A stretch of 64,000 nucleotides of DNA from an uncultured Pelagibacteraceae bacterium (GCA_902623305.1 CACNTB010000003.1:36796-100795); one strand, 5' to 3'; positions 30,244-39,980 are shown, numbered from the stretch's first letter. Made by a program: numbers and translations. Notes: generated by a model not told the origin, from the letters alone.

Positions 30244-30246
30244 GTT

Positions 30247-30636
30247 TTAAAATATTATCAAAATTAAAAAAATAATTTGGATAAAGTTGATAATAACTGA
30301 CATCATATGAAGATTTTTAAATTTTTTGTTTTCATTGCTATCTCTAAATTTATTAATTAATGGCATTAATATAAAGTTTGAAATTCCAAAAAGAATTGTT
30401 ATTGATGAAATCAAATAAAAATTTAAAGAATAGTTTTGAATAAAAATAAAACATAATATTGCAAACAGGCAAATTACTAGATTCACATTGTAGTAATATG
30501 GAAATATTTTTCTTATAAATATTCTTGCATTTTCCTCTTTTAAAGATTTGAAAGTTATTGGAGCAACAACAAAAGAAAAAAATAACATTATTCCCAATAC
30601 AACAGATGGCAAAAAAATAGTTAATTGAGAAATCAT
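30247..30636 (-). CDS. DUF4149-like small integral membrane protein
   Basis: Four predicted TM segments; FLPSVVLGIMLFFSFVVAPITFKSL. Confidence 0.65.
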   Translation of the reverse strand: MISQLTIFLPSVVLGIMLFFSFVVAPITFKSLKEENARIFIRKIFPYYYNVNLVICLFAILCFIFIQNYSLNFYLISSITILFGISNFILMPLINKFRDSNENKKFKNLHMMSVIINFIQIIFLILIIF

Positions 30637-30637
30637 A

Positions 30638-30940
30638 TTATAAGACTATTTCAAATCCCTCAAATTGAGGAGCACCTAAATAAAGATCTTTATGCTGTCC
30701 AGCATTTTTATGAGCTAACCGAAATTCCTCAGATTTTGTCCAATTGATAAAATCCTCTTTAGAATCCCAAACACTATGAGATGCGTACAAAGTATAATCT
30801 GCATGTTTTTCGCTTTTTAATAAATTAAATTTTTTGAACCCTTTTACACCTTGCAAATATGTATCTCTTTCTCTCCAAATTTTTTCAAATTGAGTTTCTT
30901 TATCTGAAAAAATTTTAAATCTATTCATTGCAATAAACAT
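30638..30940 (-). CDS. antibiotic biosynthesis monooxygenase (ABM)-like protein
   Basis: FIAMNRFKIFSDKETQFEKIWRERDTYLQGVKGFKKFNLL...YASHSVWDSKEDFINWTKSEEFRLAH. Confidence 0.85.
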   Translation of the reverse strand: MFIAMNRFKIFSDKETQFEKIWRERDTYLQGVKGFKKFNLLKSEKHADYTLYASHSVWDSKEDFINWTKSEEFRLAHKNAGQHKDLYLGAPQFEGFEIVL

Positions 30941-30945
30941 ATTTT

Positions 30946-31506
30946 TTACAAATAAGAGATTACTTTGTTGGGTTCAGGTCTTCTTCTTTCATTGGGTTCT
31001 TCAGTTTTATGACCTAAATAAATAAATCCTGATATCTTATCAATACCCAATCTGCCGCCAAAATATTCTATAACTTTGTCATTATAAGCATACCACTCTG
31101 TTAACCATTGTGCGGCATACCCTAAAGATTGTGCGCAAGATAATAAATTCATACATACTGCACCTGATGACAATGTCATCTCCCACTCAGGAATTTTTGG
31201 GTGATCAACGGGTGTGTATAAAACAGCTAAAATTATGGAAGCTCTTTGCAATCTTCTAGACTCAATTTCTAATTGTGCTGCATTTGCGTGTGGATTTATT
31301 TTTTTATATTCGTCTAAAATTATATTTTCGTCTATGTATTTAAGTTTATCTCCAGTTATTACTTTAATTTTCCATGGATTTAGAGCTCCATGATCAGGAA
31401 CTCTTATTCCCGCTTCTAAAATTTTTTCCAAATGTTCATCCGGGATTTCTTTTGTAGACATTTTTCTCGCTAATACCGATCTTCTTTTTGAGAAGAAATT
31501 ATTCAT
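30946..31506 (-). CDS. nitroreductase family protein
   Basis: RRSVLARKMS, EAGIRVPDHGALNPWKIKVI, MNLLSCAQSLGYAAQWLTEW, FIYLGHKTEEPNERRRP. Confidence 0.9.
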   Translation of the reverse strand: MNNFFSKRRSVLARKMSTKEIPDEHLEKILEAGIRVPDHGALNPWKIKVITGDKLKYIDENIILDEYKKINPHANAAQLEIESRRLQRASIILAVLYTPVDHPKIPEWEMTLSSGAVCMNLLSCAQSLGYAAQWLTEWYAYNDKVIEYFGGRLGIDKISGFIYLGHKTEEPNERRRPEPNKVISYL

Positions 31507-31602
31507 AAAATTTATTAATTATTTTATTAGACATAGATCATATGCTATCAAATTATATGAGAAAAATATGGAACATCATGACGCAAATTGAGTAATAATA
31601 AA

Positions 31603-32220
31603 TTAATTTTTTTTTACTGCTAAAACATTTTCATTATCAATTTTTTTTAAGTCATATCCTTCAGAAATTAATTTATTTTCTATTTCTTTTAATTTAGGAC
31701 CTTCTTTAAAAGTACCATCGAAGTGTTTAGACTCAAACTGTATCGAATTAATATCAGTTTTTTTATAATTAATAGATTTTAAAATTTCATATTCTGCGCC
31801 CTCAACATCTATTTGTAGTTTATCTATTGATTCAATTTCAAATTTTTCAATTAAGCCATCGAAAGTAATAAATTCAATTTCAATCTCATCTATATCTTCA
31901 TCCTCAATTTTAAATCTTTTTGTTCTATGGTCTAAAATATGATTTTTATTAAATGAACCAATTCCACTTGCCCAATGTTTACCTAGTTTTGATATCGATT
32001 TTTCATTAACATAATAAAACTTACTTATTTTATTTTCTGAAAAAATAGCATTCGTACAAATTTGAATATTATTTGAACTTATAAATCTTTCTTTCAATTT
32101 GTTGTAGTTATAAGGAACTGGCTCCACTAGTAAAATATTTTGTTTAGCAAATTTGGATAAAACATCGTTTAGCCAAACACCAAAATGTGCTCCAATTACA
32201 ACTAAACCAAATTTTTTCAC
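31603..32220 (-). CDS. FkbM family methyltransferase
   Basis: LVVIGAHFGVWLND, LLVEPVPYNYNKLKERF, DKLQIDVEGAEYEILKSI. Confidence 0.85.
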   Translation of the reverse strand: MKKFGLVVIGAHFGVWLNDVLSKFAKQNILLVEPVPYNYNKLKERFISSNNIQICTNAIFSENKISKFYYVNEKSISKLGKHWASGIGSFNKNHILDHRTKRFKIEDEDIDEIEIEFITFDGLIEKFEIESIDKLQIDVEGAEYEILKSINYKKTDINSIQFESKHFDGTFKEGPKLKEIENKLISEGYDLKKIDNENVLAVKKN

Positions 32221-32230
32221 TTAATTGTTT

Positions 32231-33262
32231 TTAACTAAAAGCTTCTGCCCAGGTTCCTTGTGTTGATGCTTTTGAATACTCTGTTGCACGACCTTCGAAA
32301 AAGTTCATGTGCTCTACGGCATTGAGCATAGTATCTAACCACGTCAAAGGATTTTTATCAATATCATAAATTGGTTCTAGTCCTAACTGAACTAATCTTC
32401 GGTTACCAATAAATCTGATATAATCTTTAACTTCCTTTGCAGTTAATCCTTCCATTGGACCCATTTCAAACGCCAAATCAATAAAAGCATCTTCATGTTC
32501 AATAATAGTTCTACAAGCTTCATAAAGTTCTTTTTTAAGTTTTGGAGTCCAAATTTCAGGATTTTCTTTTATAAATTCTTTGAAAATTCTGATCATTGAG
32601 TTGCAATGAAGAGTTTCATCTCTTACTGACCAAGTAACGATCTGGCCCATTCCTTTCATTTTATTATGTCTTGGAAAATTTAATAAAATTGCAAAACTTG
32701 CAAATAATTGCAACCCTTCTGTGAAAGCACTAAATACAGCTACAGTTTTTGCAATATCTTCTTTTGAATTTACATTAAAGTCTTGCATGTAATCATACTT
32801 ATCTTTCATTTCTTTATATTTCATAAATGCAGAATATTCAGACTCAGGCATTCCAATTGTATCTAATAAATGTGAATAAGCTGCTACATGCACAGTTTCC
32901 ATAGCAGCAAAAGCTGTCATCATCATTAAAACTTCTGTAGGTTTAAATACTGTTGTGTAATGTCTTAAATAACAATTATTAACCTCAACATCAGCTTGAG
33001 TAAAAAATCTAAAGATCTGAGTTAATAAATTTTTTTCTGGTCCAGACAAATTTTTTTGCCAGTCTCTAACGTCATCACCAAGTGGAACTTCTTCAGGTAA
33101 CCAATGAATTCGTTGTTGAGTCAACCAAGCATCGTAACACCACGGATATCTAAATGGTTTATAGACAGGGTTTTCTACTAATAGTCCCATTTTGTTTGGT
33201 TGAATAATTTCTTTTTTTTTGGTTTGTATAATTTCTGAATTTACTTTCTCTGCTACTGACAT
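32231..33262 (-). CDS. nrdB: ribonucleoside-diphosphate reductase beta subunit
   Basis: FFTQADVEVNNCYLRHY, AAMETVHVAAYSHLLD, DETLHCNSMIR. The supplied ORF uses GTG at 33271; ATG at 33262 with upstream GGAG is preferred. Confidence 0.93.
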   Translation of the reverse strand: MSVAEKVNSEIIQTKKKEIIQPNKMGLLVENPVYKPFRYPWCYDAWLTQQRIHWLPEEVPLGDDVRDWQKNLSGPEKNLLTQIFRFFTQADVEVNNCYLRHYTTVFKPTEVLMMMTAFAAMETVHVAAYSHLLDTIGMPESEYSAFMKYKEMKDKYDYMQDFNVNSKEDIAKTVAVFSAFTEGLQLFASFAILLNFPRHNKMKGMGQIVTWSVRDETLHCNSMIRIFKEFIKENPEIWTPKLKKELYEACRTIIEHEDAFIDLAFEMGPMEGLTAKEVKDYIRFIGNRRLVQLGLEPIYDIDKNPLTWLDTMLNAVEHMNFFEGRATEYSKASTQGTWAEAFS

Positions 33263-35190
33263 GATAGACACTCCTCGTATTCTGGTTCTTCGGTTTTAGT
33301 TGATTTATTTTTATATACATTAGCCATAATATCTGTCGATTTTGCATCATTGATATTTTCAGCTCTTTGAATTGATTTTGATCTACAGTAATAAAGGCTC
33401 TTTAAACCTTTCTTCCACGCATCAAAATGAATTTTATGCAATTCTTTTTTATGAACATCTGCAGGCAAAAATAAATTTACAGATTGAGCTTGCGAAATAT
33501 AAGGCGTTCTGTCACCACTAAGTTCAATTATCCAATTTTGGTTAAGTTCAAAAGCTGTTTTAAATACATCTTTTTCTAAATCTGTTAAGAAATCTAGATG
33601 GCTAACTGACCCTTGATTAGTAGTAATTGTAGACCATGTTTCGTCATCATTTTTGCCATGACTTTGTAATATTTCTTCTAGATATCTGTTTCTAACATTA
33701 AAAGAACCCGATAAAGTTTTATGTGTATAGCTATTTGCAGCTATAGGCTCTACTCCTGGAGATGCTCCTCCACAAATAATTGAAATTGAAGCTGTTGGAG
33801 CTATTGCAGTTTTATTTGAAAATCTTTCCTTGTAACCATACTCAGCTGCGTCTGGACAAGCGCCTCTTTCTTCAGCTAAATCTTTAGAAGCTTGATTTAC
33901 TTTTTCATCAATATTTTTAAATATTTTTTTATTCCATGATTTTGCCATTACTGACTCAAGAGGAATTCTATTTTTTTGTAAAAAAGAGTGAAAGCCCATT
34001 ACACCTAAACCAACACTTCTCTCTCTCTCAGCTGAATACTTTGCGTCTTTAAACTGATCAGGAGCTTTGTTGATAAAATCTGATAAGACATTATCTAAAA
34101 ATCTCATCACATCATTAATCATATCTGGATCATCTTTCCACTCGTCATATTTTTCTAAATTTAAAGAAGATAAACAACATACAGCTGTCCTATCTCTTCC
34201 ATCTTTATCGATACCTGTCGGTAAAGTTATTTCACTGCACAAGTTTGAAGTTTTAACTGTAAGGTTTGCTAACTTGTGGTGCTGTGGAATTTGTCTATTA
34301 ACAGTATCAATGTAAATAATATATGGTTCACCTGTTTCTATTCTTGCTGTTAATAATCTAATCCATAAATTTCTTGCTGAAATAGTTTGTTGTATAGTTC
34401 CATCAGCAGGACTTTTTAATGCCCACTGCTCATCGGTTTCAACTGCTCTCATAAATGCGTCTGAAACTAAAACACCATGATGTAAATTCAAAGCTTTTCT
34501 ATTTGGGTCTCCCCCTGTTGGTCTTCTCATCTCTATAAATTCTTCAATCTCAGGATGATCAATTGGAAGATAGCAAGCTGCCGACCCTCTTCTTAATGAA
34601 CCTTGACTAATTGCCATTGTCAATGAATCCATAACTTTAATAAATGGAATTATGCCTGAGGTTTTTCCAACTTTACCAATTTTTTCTCCAATGGATCTTA
34701 AGTTACCCCAATAGCTTCCTATACCACCGCCTTTTGCAGCTAACCAAACATTTTCACTCCAAAGATCTAAAATTCCACCCAAGCTGTCTGATGCTTCGTT
34801 TAAAAAACATGAAATTGGTAAACCTCTTTTTGTTCCACCATTTGACAATACAGGTGTAGCAGGCATGAACCAAAGATTGCTAATATAATTATAAATTCTT
34901 TGTGCATGTAAGTTGTCATCAGAGTATGTGCTTGCTACCCTTGCGAATAAATCTTGAAAAGACTCATTTAGACCAAGATATCTATCTTTTAAAGTTGCTT
35001 TACCGAAGTCAGTAAGATTCGCGTCTTTAGAACGATCAATCTTAATTATTATACCTTTGTCATTTTGAAAAAGTTCAGTCTCATTGTTTAATGAAAAAAG
35101 ATCTGGTCTATTTCCTTTTGAAACTTCTTTAATTTCTGGGCTATATTCAGAGACAGCTTGTTTGAGTGCTTGTGAAAGAATCTTATTCAT
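33253..35190 (-). CDS. nrdA: ribonucleoside-diphosphate reductase alpha subunit
   Basis: SLRRGSAACYLPIDHPEIEEFIEMRRPTGGD, TAPTASISIICGGASPGVEP, C-terminal ECLSCQ. Confidence 0.95.
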   Translation of the reverse strand: MNKILSQALKQAVSEYSPEIKEVSKGNRPDLFSLNNETELFQNDKGIIIKIDRSKDANLTDFGKATLKDRYLGLNESFQDLFARVASTYSDDNLHAQRIYNYISNLWFMPATPVLSNGGTKRGLPISCFLNEASDSLGGILDLWSENVWLAAKGGGIGSYWGNLRSIGEKIGKVGKTSGIIPFIKVMDSLTMAISQGSLRRGSAACYLPIDHPEIEEFIEMRRPTGGDPNRKALNLHHGVLVSDAFMRAVETDEQWALKSPADGTIQQTISARNLWIRLLTARIETGEPYIIYIDTVNRQIPQHHKLANLTVKTSNLCSEITLPTGIDKDGRDRTAVCCLSSLNLEKYDEWKDDPDMINDVMRFLDNVLSDFINKAPDQFKDAKYSAERERSVGLGVMGFHSFLQKNRIPLESVMAKSWNKKIFKNIDEKVNQASKDLAEERGACPDAAEYGYKERFSNKTAIAPTASISIICGGASPGVEPIAANSYTHKTLSGSFNVRNRYLEEILQSHGKNDDETWSTITTNQGSVSHLDFLTDLEKDVFKTAFELNQNWIIELSGDRTPYISQAQSVNLFLPADVHKKELHKIHFDAWKKGLKSLYYCRSKSIQRAENINDAKSTDIMANVYKNKSTKTEEPEYEECLSCQ

Positions 35191-35224
35191 AAATTTTAAT
35201 TATATTTTGTTATTAATACGAAAA

Positions 35225-35240
35225 CAACTATATGTTGTAG
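35225..35240. promoter_or_regulatory. NrdR-box-like element 1 upstream of nrdA
   Basis: caaCtAtATgTtGtag, near-palindrome close to the NrdR consensus acaCwAtATaTwGtgt. Confidence 0.65.
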
Positions 35241-35255
35241 GCGTTTAAAGTAAAT

Positions 35256-35271
35256 ACACTATATAAACTTT
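35256..35271. promoter_or_regulatory. NrdR-box-like element 2 upstream of nrdA
   Basis: acaCtAtATaaacttt, core C 31 bp from that of box 1 (three helical turns), the usual tandem geometry. Confidence 0.6.
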
Positions 35272-35280
35272 CGTACAATA

Positions 35281-35295
35281 GAACATTTATAGAAC
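35281..35295. promoter_or_regulatory. alphaproteobacterial LexA-box-like motif GAAC-N7-GAAC
   Basis: GAACATTTATAGAAC, reverse complement GTTCTATAAATGTTC, inside the nrdA/phosphomutase divergent promoter region. Confidence 0.45.
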
Positions 35296-35370
35296 GCGAC
35301 AATATGATATGCAATAAAAAAATAAATTTTTTTGCAAGAAATTAACAAAAAAAAGGTAAGAAAATAGGTA

Positions 35371-36825
35371 ATGAATCAAAACATAAAAATAGACCCATAT
35401 GGTTTTAGAGAATACGACGCCCGATGGTTGTACGAAAAGGACATAAATTTAGAGGGAATAGAGAATCTTGGAAAAGGACTTGGTACACAGATAAAAATAC
35501 ATGCCAAAAAAGATAATCCTAGAATCATAGTAGGCCATGATTATCGTTCTTATAGTGAGGAAATAAAAAAAGCTCTTAAAAAAGGATTAATATCTACAGG
35601 ATGCAATATAGAAGATATTGGTCTGTCTTTATCTCCCATGGTTTATTTTGCACAATTTAATTTAGATGCAGATGCAGTTGCAATGATTACAGCAAGCCAC
35701 AATGAAAATGGTTGGACAGGTGTAAAAATGGGTATCAAAAAAGGTCTTACTCATGCACCTGAAGAAATGAAAGAATTAAAAGAAATTACTTTAAATGAAA
35801 AATTTATAAAAGGTGATGGTAATGAAAAACAAATAAAAGATTTTGATAAAATTTATAAGAGCGACTTAATTAATAAAAATAAAATTAAGAAAAAAATAAA
35901 AGCTGTGGTGGCTTGCGGGAATGGAACAGCAGGTGTCTTTGCTCCAGATATTCTAAGAGGTATTGGATGTGAAGTAATAGAATTAGATTGTGACCTAGAT
36001 TGGAATTTTCCTAAATACAATCCAAATCCTGAAGATCTAGAAATGCTTCACGAAATAGCAAAAGTAGTTAAAGAAAACAATGCTGATATAGGTTTTGGTT
36101 TTGATGGTGATGGAGATAGGGTTGGTGTTATTGATGATAAAGGTAATGAAATATTTTCAGATAAAATAGGTCTTCTGATAGCTAGAAATTTATCAAGCAA
36201 ACATAAAAATTCTAAATTTATAGTAGATGTAAAATCAACGGGTTTATACTCAAAAGATAGAATATTATTAGAAAACAATTGTGAAACAATTTATTGGAAA
36301 ACTGGTCATTCACATATAAAAAGGAAAGTAAATACTGAAAAAGCATTAGCTGGATTTGAGAAAAGTGGTCATTTCTTCTTTAATCAGCCATTAGGTTTTG
36401 GATATGATGATGGTATCAATTCAGCAATTCAAGTATGTCACTTACTAGATAATCAAAATAAAAAAATTAGTGAAATTATTGGTGAGTTACCTAACACATT
36501 TCAAACACCAACAATGGCACCTTTTTGCAAAGATGAAGAGAAATATATTGTTGTTGAAGAGCTAGTTAAACAAATTAAAAACTTAAAAGAAAATAAAACT
36601 GAAATAGATGGTCAAGTTATTAATGATATTTTAACTGTTAATGGTGTTAGATTTTCATTTGAAGATGGTTCGTGGGGGCTTATAAGAGCTTCTTCAAATA
36701 AACCATCTTTGGTGATTGTTACTGAAAGCCCAACTTCAGATGAAAGAAAGAAAAAAATCTTTGATTTTATTGACAATTTATTACAAAAAACAGGTAAAGT
36801 AGGAAAATATGATCAGAAAATCTAA
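35371..36825 (+). CDS. phosphomannomutase/phosphoglucomutase (alpha-D-phosphohexomutase family)
   Basis: FREYDARW, AMITASHNENGWTGVKMG, GFGFDGDGDRVGVID, FEKSGHFFF. Confidence 0.93.
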   Translation: MNQNIKIDPYGFREYDARWLYEKDINLEGIENLGKGLGTQIKIHAKKDNPRIIVGHDYRSYSEEIKKALKKGLISTGCNIEDIGLSLSPMVYFAQFNLDADAVAMITASHNENGWTGVKMGIKKGLTHAPEEMKELKEITLNEKFIKGDGNEKQIKDFDKIYKSDLINKNKIKKKIKAVVACGNGTAGVFAPDILRGIGCEVIELDCDLDWNFPKYNPNPEDLEMLHEIAKVVKENNADIGFGFDGDGDRVGVIDDKGNEIFSDKIGLLIARNLSSKHKNSKFIVDVKSTGLYSKDRILLENNCETIYWKTGHSHIKRKVNTEKALAGFEKSGHFFFNQPLGFGYDDGINSAIQVCHLLDNQNKKISEIIGELPNTFQTPTMAPFCKDEEKYIVVEELVKQIKNLKENKTEIDGQVINDILTVNGVRFSFEDGSWGLIRASSNKPSLVIVTESPTSDERKKKIFDFIDNLLQKTGKVGKYDQKI

Positions 36826-37925
36826 TTTTTAAAATTATCGTTGTCAGGTTTATTTTCTAAACTACCTTCATCAGCTTTAGTTTCTAAATTATCTTTATTC
36901 TGATTATTTTCTTTTTCGTCAATTTCATCACTATAAAATTTTTTAATCAGCTCCTCTTCTTTTAATCGTTGCTCTTCATCAAATTTTTTCTCCCATTCTT
37001 TCATTCGCCTGTTTTCCTCATCATCTCTCTCTTTTTGAGCTATTTCAGCTAATCGAATTCTTTCGTTTTCTTCCTCAATTCTTTTTTGTCTTTCCTCTTC
37101 AATTTTCAATTCTTTTTCTCTTTGACGTCTTTCATTTTCATTATTTATTCTTTCACGTTCAGCTTCTTTAATTTCTTTTTCCTTAATTCTTAATTCCTCT
37201 TCCTTGGCTCTTTGCTCAGCCTCTTCCTTTAAAATCTGTCTTTGAATTTCTTGCCGTCTTTCATTTTCAAGGTCTCTTAACCTTTCCTCCATTTCTTTAA
37301 GTTTTTCTTGCTCATATTTCAGCTTCCTAGCTGCCTCTCTTAATCTTTGTTCTTCCTCAATTTTATTTTTCCTTTCAATTTCTTTTAATCTTATTTTTTC
37401 TTGTCTTTCTTTTTCTTTTTCATCTCTTATCTTTTGAGCCTCTAGTTCTTTATTTTTTAATTTTTCCTCTTTAATTCTAATGTTTTCTTCTCTAATTCTT
37501 TGTCTCTCTAACATTTTTAGCCTTAAATCCTCTTCTTTAAGCTTTCTGGCTTCCTCTCTAAGTTTTCTAGTCTCCTCGTCTTTAATTTTTTTCTGTTCTA
37601 TTTTAATTCTTTGAGCTTCTACTTTTCGTCTTTTTTCATCATTCTTTTTTTCTTGTTTTTCATTTTCAATGATTAATTTTTTTTGAAAAAGAAGTTTCTT
37701 TCTTTCTTCTTTAAGTTCATCTTGTTTAGCTTTTTTTGCTAATTTTTTTTCTAAAATTAATTCTCTTTTCTTCTCTTTCTCTAATTGTTTTTGTAATGCT
37801 AGATCTTTTTTGACTTTGTTTTTTTTAATTGTATTTAATAAAGAGGAGAATTTCTTTTTTGATTTATCTAATGGATCAAATAAATTTTTTTTAATTTTTT
37901 TATTAATGTCTTTTATTGAAACCAT
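36822..37925 (-). CDS. K/E/R-rich coiled-coil protein of unknown function
   Basis: 367 aa, almost entirely charged heptad-like sequence (KEEERQRREKELKIEEERQ...); long clean ORF. Confidence 0.8.
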   Translation of the reverse strand: MVSIKDINKKIKKNLFDPLDKSKKKFSSLLNTIKKNKVKKDLALQKQLEKEKKRELILEKKLAKKAKQDELKEERKKLLFQKKLIIENEKQEKKNDEKRRKVEAQRIKIEQKKIKDEETRKLREEARKLKEEDLRLKMLERQRIREENIRIKEEKLKNKELEAQKIRDEKEKERQEKIRLKEIERKNKIEEEQRLREAARKLKYEQEKLKEMEERLRDLENERRQEIQRQILKEEAEQRAKEEELRIKEKEIKEAERERINNENERRQREKELKIEEERQKRIEEENERIRLAEIAQKERDDEENRRMKEWEKKFDEEQRLKEEELIKKFYSDEIDEKENNQNKDNLETKADEGSLENKPDNDNFKN

Positions 37926-38033
37926 TTTTTAAAGTATCAATTAGTATTATAACCCTAAATATAATGTATGGCTAAATTGAGTTTTTCAAAAATCTAAATA
38001 CAACTTTAGATTGTTACTACTTAAATCTGTTAA

Positions 38034-38134
38034 TAAAATTTTTTTACAACTATTAAGTGTTAATGAAATTTTAGAGAATCAACTATTTTGAATTGTGAGG
38101 TGATGGAGGGAGACTGAAGTCACCTCTTTTTTTT
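38034..38134 (+). ncRNA. candidate small RNA (promoter-like -10 to terminator)
   Basis: TTGTTA (38011-38016) - N17 - TAAAAT (38034-38039), then GAGGTGA/TCACCTC hairpin and T8; no ORF; flanking genes are on the other strand. Confidence 0.45.
38097..38134 (+). terminator. Rho-independent terminator
   Basis: GAGGTGA-tggagggagactgaag-TCACCTC followed by TTTTTTTT. Confidence 0.75.
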
Positions 38135-38139
38135 GCTTA

Positions 38140-38925
38140 TTAGAATTTTAAGTATTCATAAAAAAATTTAATCGAAATAACTAAAAGAAAAATTCCAAAA
38201 AACTTACTAATTTTATTCTTATCAATACTATGAACTGTTTTAGCCCCTAACCTAGCCATAAAAGTTGTAATCGGTATGAAAATTAAAAAAGCAGGAATAT
38301 TTATAAAACCAATACTTAGTGGAAGCCTTGAATTTAAATAATTTCCTGAAATTAAAAAACCTATTGCTCCAAATAGAGCAATTAAAAAACCTATAGCTGC
38401 TGCACTTCCAATGGCTTTATTTATTGAATATCCAAAAAACTTAAGGATAGGCACATTCATTACGGCTCCTCCTATGCCCATAGGAGCAGATATAAACCCA
38501 ACAAGAAAACCAAGAATTACTTTTAGATGTAATTTCATTTTAACAATTATGTTTTGTTCCTTTTCTTTTATTAAAAGTAAGTAAATTCCTAAAAATAATA
38601 TCATTATAGAGAAAAACAAAACCAAGGATTTAGTTTTCAAAGAAGCTGCAAAAACAGTACCAACAATAACACCCAGTATAACAAACAAACCATATTTTTT
38701 AACAATATTAAAATCAACAGCTTTAAATTTATGATGTGTTAAAACTGAAACAGTAGATGTTGGTATTATAATTGCAAAAGAAGTTCCAACTGCAAGGTGC
38801 ATAATATATTGAGGATCAATTTTTAAAGAACCAAAAATAAAATATAAAAAAGGAACAGTTATCAACCCTCCACCTATACCAAATAATCCAGCAACAAAAC
38901 CTACTGGTATAGCTGTTAAAGCCAT
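38140..38925 (-). CDS. TauE/SafE family sulfite exporter-like membrane protein
   Basis: GFVAGLFGIGGGLITVPFLYFIF, GFVSAPMGIGGAVMNVP. Confidence 0.92.
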   Translation of the reverse strand: MALTAIPVGFVAGLFGIGGGLITVPFLYFIFGSLKIDPQYIMHLAVGTSFAIIIPTSTVSVLTHHKFKAVDFNIVKKYGLFVILGVIVGTVFAASLKTKSLVLFFSIMILFLGIYLLLIKEKEQNIIVKMKLHLKVILGFLVGFISAPMGIGGAVMNVPILKFFGYSINKAIGSAAAIGFLIALFGAIGFLISGNYLNSRLPLSIGFINIPAFLIFIPITTFMARLGAKTVHSIDKNKISKFFGIFLLVISIKFFYEYLKF

Positions 38926-38965
38926 TAATAAAATAATATAGCTGTATTCGTTTGTTAAAATTGAA

Positions 38966-39958
38966 TTAAGCAGACTGCCCTACTCTAGTATCTACATTGT
39001 TGTATTTAATTTTATCCATGATATGATCAATTTTTTTCACATCAGCATCTCTTACACACATGTTTTCGCTTAAATACCTTTTCCAGTAACTAGCTCCTGT
39101 TTGACCATGAAATAAACCAAGTGTATGTCTCATGATTTGATTCAACCTTGTTCCTTTTTTTAATTCTTCTTTCACATAAGGAATAAGTTGTTCAATTACA
39201 TCTTTTCTACTTGGAACATCGTCATTCTTAAATATTTCTCTTTCAATATCTGCTAATAAATAAGGAGTATGATATGCAGCTCTTCCGATCATTACACCAT
39301 CTGTTTTTTCTAAATGGGGTTTTATTTCATTTACTGAAGTTATTCCTCCATTGATAATAATCTCTTCATTAGGAAAATCTTTTTTCAATTTATAAACATA
39401 TTCGTATTTTAGAGGAGGAATATTTAAGTTTTGCTTAGGTGTAAATTTACCTAACATTGCTTTTCTTGCATGAATGATGAAAGTTTTAACTCCAGTTTCT
39501 TTTAAGATAGAAATAAAACTATGTAAATTTTCATAATCTTCTACATCATCGTAACCAATTCTTGTTTTTATAGTTACTGGTAGTTTTGTAACTGATTGCA
39601 TTTTACTCAAACAATCTGCCACTAAATTTGGCTCTTTCATTAAACAAGCGCCAAATCTATTTTTTTCAACTTTTTTACTAGGGCAACCTAAGTTTAGATT
39701 GATTTCATCATAACCAAAATCTTCACCTATTTTAGTGGCTTCAGCTAAAAGTTTTGGAGAAGATCCTCCTAATTGAAGTGCTACAGGTTTTTCATTAATA
39801 TTAAACTCTAATAACTTTTTTTTATCTCCTCTATTTATAGCTTCATCGACTACCATCTCAGTATAAAGAAGAGTATTTTTGGATATTAATCTAAGAAAAA
39901 ATCGCTCATGACGATCTGTGCAATCCATCATAGGAGCAACTGATACTTTCCTATTCAT
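38966..39958 (-). CDS. dusA: tRNA-dihydrouridine synthase A
   Basis: VSVAPMMDCTDRHERFFLRL, LQLGGSSPKLLAEATK, NLNLGCPSKKVEKNRFGACLM. Confidence 0.94.
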   Translation of the reverse strand: MNRKVSVAPMMDCTDRHERFFLRLISKNTLLYTEMVVDEAINRGDKKKLLEFNINEKPVALQLGGSSPKLLAEATKIGEDFGYDEINLNLGCPSKKVEKNRFGACLMKEPNLVADCLSKMQSVTKLPVTIKTRIGYDDVEDYENLHSFISILKETGVKTFIIHARKAMLGKFTPKQNLNIPPLKYEYVYKLKKDFPNEEIIINGGITSVNEIKPHLEKTDGVMIGRAAYHTPYLLADIEREIFKNDDVPSRKDVIEQLIPYVKEELKKGTRLNQIMRHTLGLFHGQTGASYWKRYLSENMCVRDADVKKIDHIMDKIKYNNVDTRVGQSA

Positions 39959-39980
39959 GGTATAACTTTATATTATTTTT

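Noticed and set aside
33159-33350. 63-aa minus-strand ORF at the nrdA/nrdB junction
   Set aside because: Out-of-frame overlap of two conserved genes; no independent support.
36822-37925. Coiled-coil ORF as a low-complexity artefact
   Set aside because: Single uninterrupted 367-codon ORF with ATG start and consistent heptad pattern, so retained as a real CDS of unknown function.
37926-38100. Possible riboswitch (SAM- or glycine-type) upstream of the TauE/SafE gene
   Set aside because: The strong terminator is on the plus strand, downstream of the minus-strand TauE/SafE gene rather than in its leader; no known riboswitch core recognised.
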